Below are positions 61,717-64,000 of a stretch of DNA of 64,000 bases, in pieces. The notes under the pieces are model-generated. The model saw nothing but the letters and a program-made list of their open reading frames with translations, ran no database searches and was not told the DNA's origin. Source of the DNA: Nakamurella antarctica (lineage in GTDB: Bacteria > Actinomycetota > Actinomycetes > Mycobacteriales > Nakamurellaceae). Both the position numbers and the translations under genes were made by a program. The number at the start of each line of letters is the position of its first letter. Position 1 is the first letter of the stretch. The stretch lies in NCBI RefSeq assembly GCF_003860405.1, contig NZ_CP034170.1, forward strand, positions 3,286,001-3,350,000, given 5' to 3'.

Positions 61717-64000
61717 TTACGGAACGATCGAGACCATCTTCCCGCCGATCACCACAACCTTGCGCGGCGCGGCGCCAGCCAGCTCTTCGACGATCTTCGG
61801 GTCGGCCAGCGCAGCTTGTTCCACCTCGGCAATCGTGGCGTTTGCCGGCACGGTGACGCGCGAGCGCACCTTGCCCTTAATCTGAATCGGGTACTCGAAC
61901 GTGTCTTCCACCAGGTAGCTGGCATCTACTTCCGGGAACGGGCCGCGAGCCAGAGAGCCGTTGTGGCCCAATCGCTCCCAGAGCTCTTCGGCGATGTGCG
62001 GGGCTAGCGGCGCCGTCATCAAGACCAGCGCTTCCGCCACCAGCCGAGGGGTCGGCGCAGTGGACTTTGTCAAATGGTTGTTCAACACGATCAGCTTCGC
62101 GATGGCGGTGTTGAACAGCATCCCGGTCAGATCCGAGCGCACCCCGTCAATGGTCTTATGCATCAGCTTCAAAGTCTCCAAGTCGGGTTCGTCGTCGGTC
62201 ACCACCAACGAACCGTCGGTCTCGGAAACGATGTTGCGCCACAGCCTTTGCAGGTACCGCTGGGATCCGACGGCGTCCTGGGTCTGCCAGGGCCGCGAAA
62301 TGTCCAGCGGCCCCATACCCATCTCGTACAGCCGGAACGTGTCGGCGCCGTACTTGGCGCACATCTCGTCCGGCGTCACCACGTTGTTGAGCGACTTGCC
62401 CATTTTGCCGTACTCGCGCTGCACCAGTGCGCCGTCGTGGGTGAAGGTGCCGTCTGGCTCGGAGACGACCTCTTCCGCCGGAACGTACACGCCGCGGCTG
62501 TCGGTGTAGGCGAACGCCTGGATGTAGCCCTGGTTGAACAGCTTGCGGAACGGCTCCTCGCTGCTGACGTGGCCCAGGTCAAACATCGCCTTGTGCCAGA
62601 ACCGCGAATAGAGCAAATGCAGCACCGCATGCTCGACGCCACCGACGTAAAGATCAACGCCACCAGTATCTTTCACCCCGTCGGCGCCTGTTTCTTTCGG
62701 CCCCATCCAGTATTTCTCAACCCCTGGGTCAACGAAACGCTCTGTGTTGGTGGGATCCAGATACCGCATCTCGTACCAGCACGATCCGGCCCACTGCGGC
62801 ATCACGTTCAGTTCACGGCGGTAGGGCCTCGGCCCGTCGCCGAGATCCAGCGTGACGGTGGCCCACTCGGTGGCGCGGCCCAGTGGGGGAGTGGGGGTGG
62901 AGTTCGCGTCCAACGAGTCGAACGACTGCGGGGCGTAGTTTGCCACCTCCGGCAGTTCGAGCGGCAGCATGGATTCCGGCAACGCGATCGGGACATCCGA
63001 CACCGCGCCGTTCTCGTCGATGGCGTAAACGATCGGGAACGGCTCGCCCCAATACCGTTGCCGACTGAACAGCCAGTCGCGCAGCTTGTACTGGGTGCGG
63101 GGAGTTCCAGATCCCCTGGCCTGCAACCACTGCGTCATCACGGCCTTCGCAGCGGCAACATCCATTCCATTGAGGGAGATTTCGTCATTGGCGCTATTAA
63201 TGGCCGGCCCGTCGCCGGTGTACGCCTCGTTGTCGTCGTGATCGGCGGGCGGCTGCACCGTCCGCACAATAGGCAGCTCGAAGCTCACAGCGAATTCATA
63301 GTCTCGGGTGTCCTGCGCCGGAACAGCCATAATGGCGCCCGTGCCATAACCCATCAGCACGTAATCGGCGATGAAAACCGGCAGCTGGGCGCCGTTGGCG
63401 GGGTTGACCGCATACGCGCCGGTGAAGACGCCGGTCTTCTCCTTGTTCTCCTGCCGATCAAGATCGGTCTTGTTGGCCGCCTCCTCGCGGTAAGCCTGCA
63501 CGGCGGAGGCGGGGGAGTCGGCCCCGCCGGTCCAGCGCGGGTTCACTTCTTGCGGCCACGCGGGAGCGGTGATGGAGTCGACCAACGGGTGCTCGGGCGC
63601 GAGCACGACATAGGTTGCGCCGAAGAGGGTATCGGGCCGAGTGGTGTAGACCTCGATCACGTTTTCCGCAGGGAGTGCGGACCCGGGCACAGTAACGGCG
63701 AAAGCCACCTGCGCACCGACGCTGCGGCCAATCCAGTTGCGCTGCATGGCTTTGACCGATTCCGGCCAGTCCAGGCGATCCAGATCCTCGATCAACCGGT
63801 CGCAGTACGCGGTGATCCGCATCATCCACTGGCGCAGGTTACGACGGAACACGGGGAAATTGCCGATGGCCGACTTACCGTCCGCCGTCACTTCTTCGTT
63901 GCTCAACACGGTGCCGAGTCCGGGGCACCAATTGACCGGGGCCTGCCCGATGTAGGCCAACCGGAAACCGGCGAGCACGCGCTGCTGATCGTCAGCGTCC
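61717..64000 (-). CDS. leuS: Leucyl-tRNA synthetase, N-terminus beyond window edge
   Basis: The C-terminal 760 residues are present; the frame is open to the right edge and the HIGH motif is outside. Visible are the synthesis-core [20 protein letters not shown], the CP1 editing domain ([40 protein letters not shown]), the KMSKS variant [17 protein letters not shown], the anticodon-binding domain and the C-terminal end KMVSIVP. Bacterial LeuRS is a class I enzyme charging tRNA-Leu with proofreading. In mycobacteria leuS starts the same neighbourhood (Rv0041). Confidence 0.97.
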   Translation of the reverse strand, partial: DADDQQRVLAGFRLAYIGQAPVNWCPGLGTVLSNEEVTADGKSAIGNFPVFRRNLRQWMMRITAYCDRLIEDLDRLDWPESVKAMQRNWIGRSVGAQVAFAVTVPGSALPAENVIEVYTTRPDTLFGATYVVLAPEHPLVDSITAPAWPQEVNPRWTGGADSPASAVQAYREEAANKTDLDRQENKEKTGVFTGAYAVNPANGAQLPVFIADYVLMGYGTGAIMAVPAQDTRDYEFAVSFELPIVRTVQPPADHDDNEAYTGDGPAINSANDEISLNGMDVAAAKAVMTQWLQARGSGTPRTQYKLRDWLFSRQRYWGEPFPIVYAIDENGAVSDVPIALPESMLPLELPEVANYAPQSFDSLDANSTPTPPLGRATEWATVTLDLGDGPRPYRRELNVMPQWAGSCWYEMRYLDPTNTERFVDPGVEKYWMGPKETGADGVKDTGGVDLYVGGVEHAVLHLLYSRFWHKAMFDLGHVSSEEPFRKLFNQGYIQAFAYTDSRGVYVPAEEVVSEPDGTFTHDGALVQREYGKMGKSLNNVVTPDEMCAKYGADTFRLYEMGMGPLDISRPWQTQDAVGSQRYLQRLWRNIVSETDGSLVVTDDEPDLETLKLMHKTIDGVRSDLTGMLFNTAIAKLIVLNNHLTKSTAPTPRLVAEALVLMTAPLAPHIAEELWERLGHNGSLARGPFPEVDASYLVEDTFEYPIQIKGKVRSRVTVPANATIAEVEQAALADPKIVEELAGAAPRKVVVIGGKMVSIVP

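Overview
The window is a high-GC actinobacterial chromosome segment. From about 38.7 kb to the right edge it carries the same core genes, in the same general order, as the mycobacterial block leuS (Rv0041), ino1 (Rv0046c), DUF5318 (Rv0049), GT87 mannosyltransferase (Rv0051) and rpsF-ssb-rpsR-rplI (Rv0053-Rv0056). That points to a relative of the Mycobacteriales or Nakamurellales type, near the replication origin. I cannot name the species from sequence alone.

Left of rplI (about 1-38.7 kb) is an accessory region. (1) 0.5-7.0 kb: single genes or small operons (an EF-Tu-like protein, a methyltransferase, an ECF sigma factor with its membrane partner, an acetyltransferase and a P-loop ATPase) separated by a recurring palindromic motif, TGTCTCGTAACCC and its complement. 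The series ends at a small serine recombinase that carries the same motif just upstream. It looks like an array of recombination-site-bounded cassettes. (2) 7.2-9.7 kb: a RelE/RHH toxin-antitoxin pair, a frameshifted gene and the immunity gene for (3) a 6.8-kb secreted RHS/YD-repeat toxin with two PA14 domains and a GIY-YIG-like tip (9.7-16.5 kb). (4) 17-22 kb: small-molecule response genes, namely four VOC/glyoxalase proteins, a MarR and an ArsR regulator with visible operators, a double SRPBCC protein and a broken reductase. (5) 22-30 kb: stress genes, namely a large catalase, small membrane and hypothetical proteins, a glycosyltransferase and two GAF-ANTAR regulators. (6) 31-35 kb: a plasmid or ICE graveyard with a decayed parA, an intact parB-like gene and broken IS3 and ISL3 elements. 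(7) 36.3-37.5 kb: a small operon with a Tat-exported peptide, an unknown protein and a MauE/DoxX-like membrane protein. It is followed by a second toxin-antitoxin pair whose toxin is broken.

The core half (38.7-64 kb) holds ribosomal and replication genes, DUF4385, an FAD-linked dehydrogenase, htpG, a MurD2-type ligase next to a very large protein joining a GT87 mannosyltransferase to a MurL epimerase, a universal stress protein, DUF1345/DUF5318, myo-inositol-1-phosphate synthase, two paralogous lipoproteins, a CrcB fluoride-channel pair, an L7/L12-like membrane protein, Hsp20 with a divergent MerR/HspR-like regulator, an amidase and leuS (cut by the right edge).

The most interesting points are the motif-bounded cassette array with its recombinase (0.5-7 kb), the GT87-MurL fusion beside MurD2 (45.8-50.4 kb), and the Tat peptide/MauE operon (36.3-37.6 kb). 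Caution: single-base frameshifts occur in several genes here, including the housekeeping gene ino1, where the shift sits in a C run. Some apparent pseudogenes may therefore be sequencing indels.
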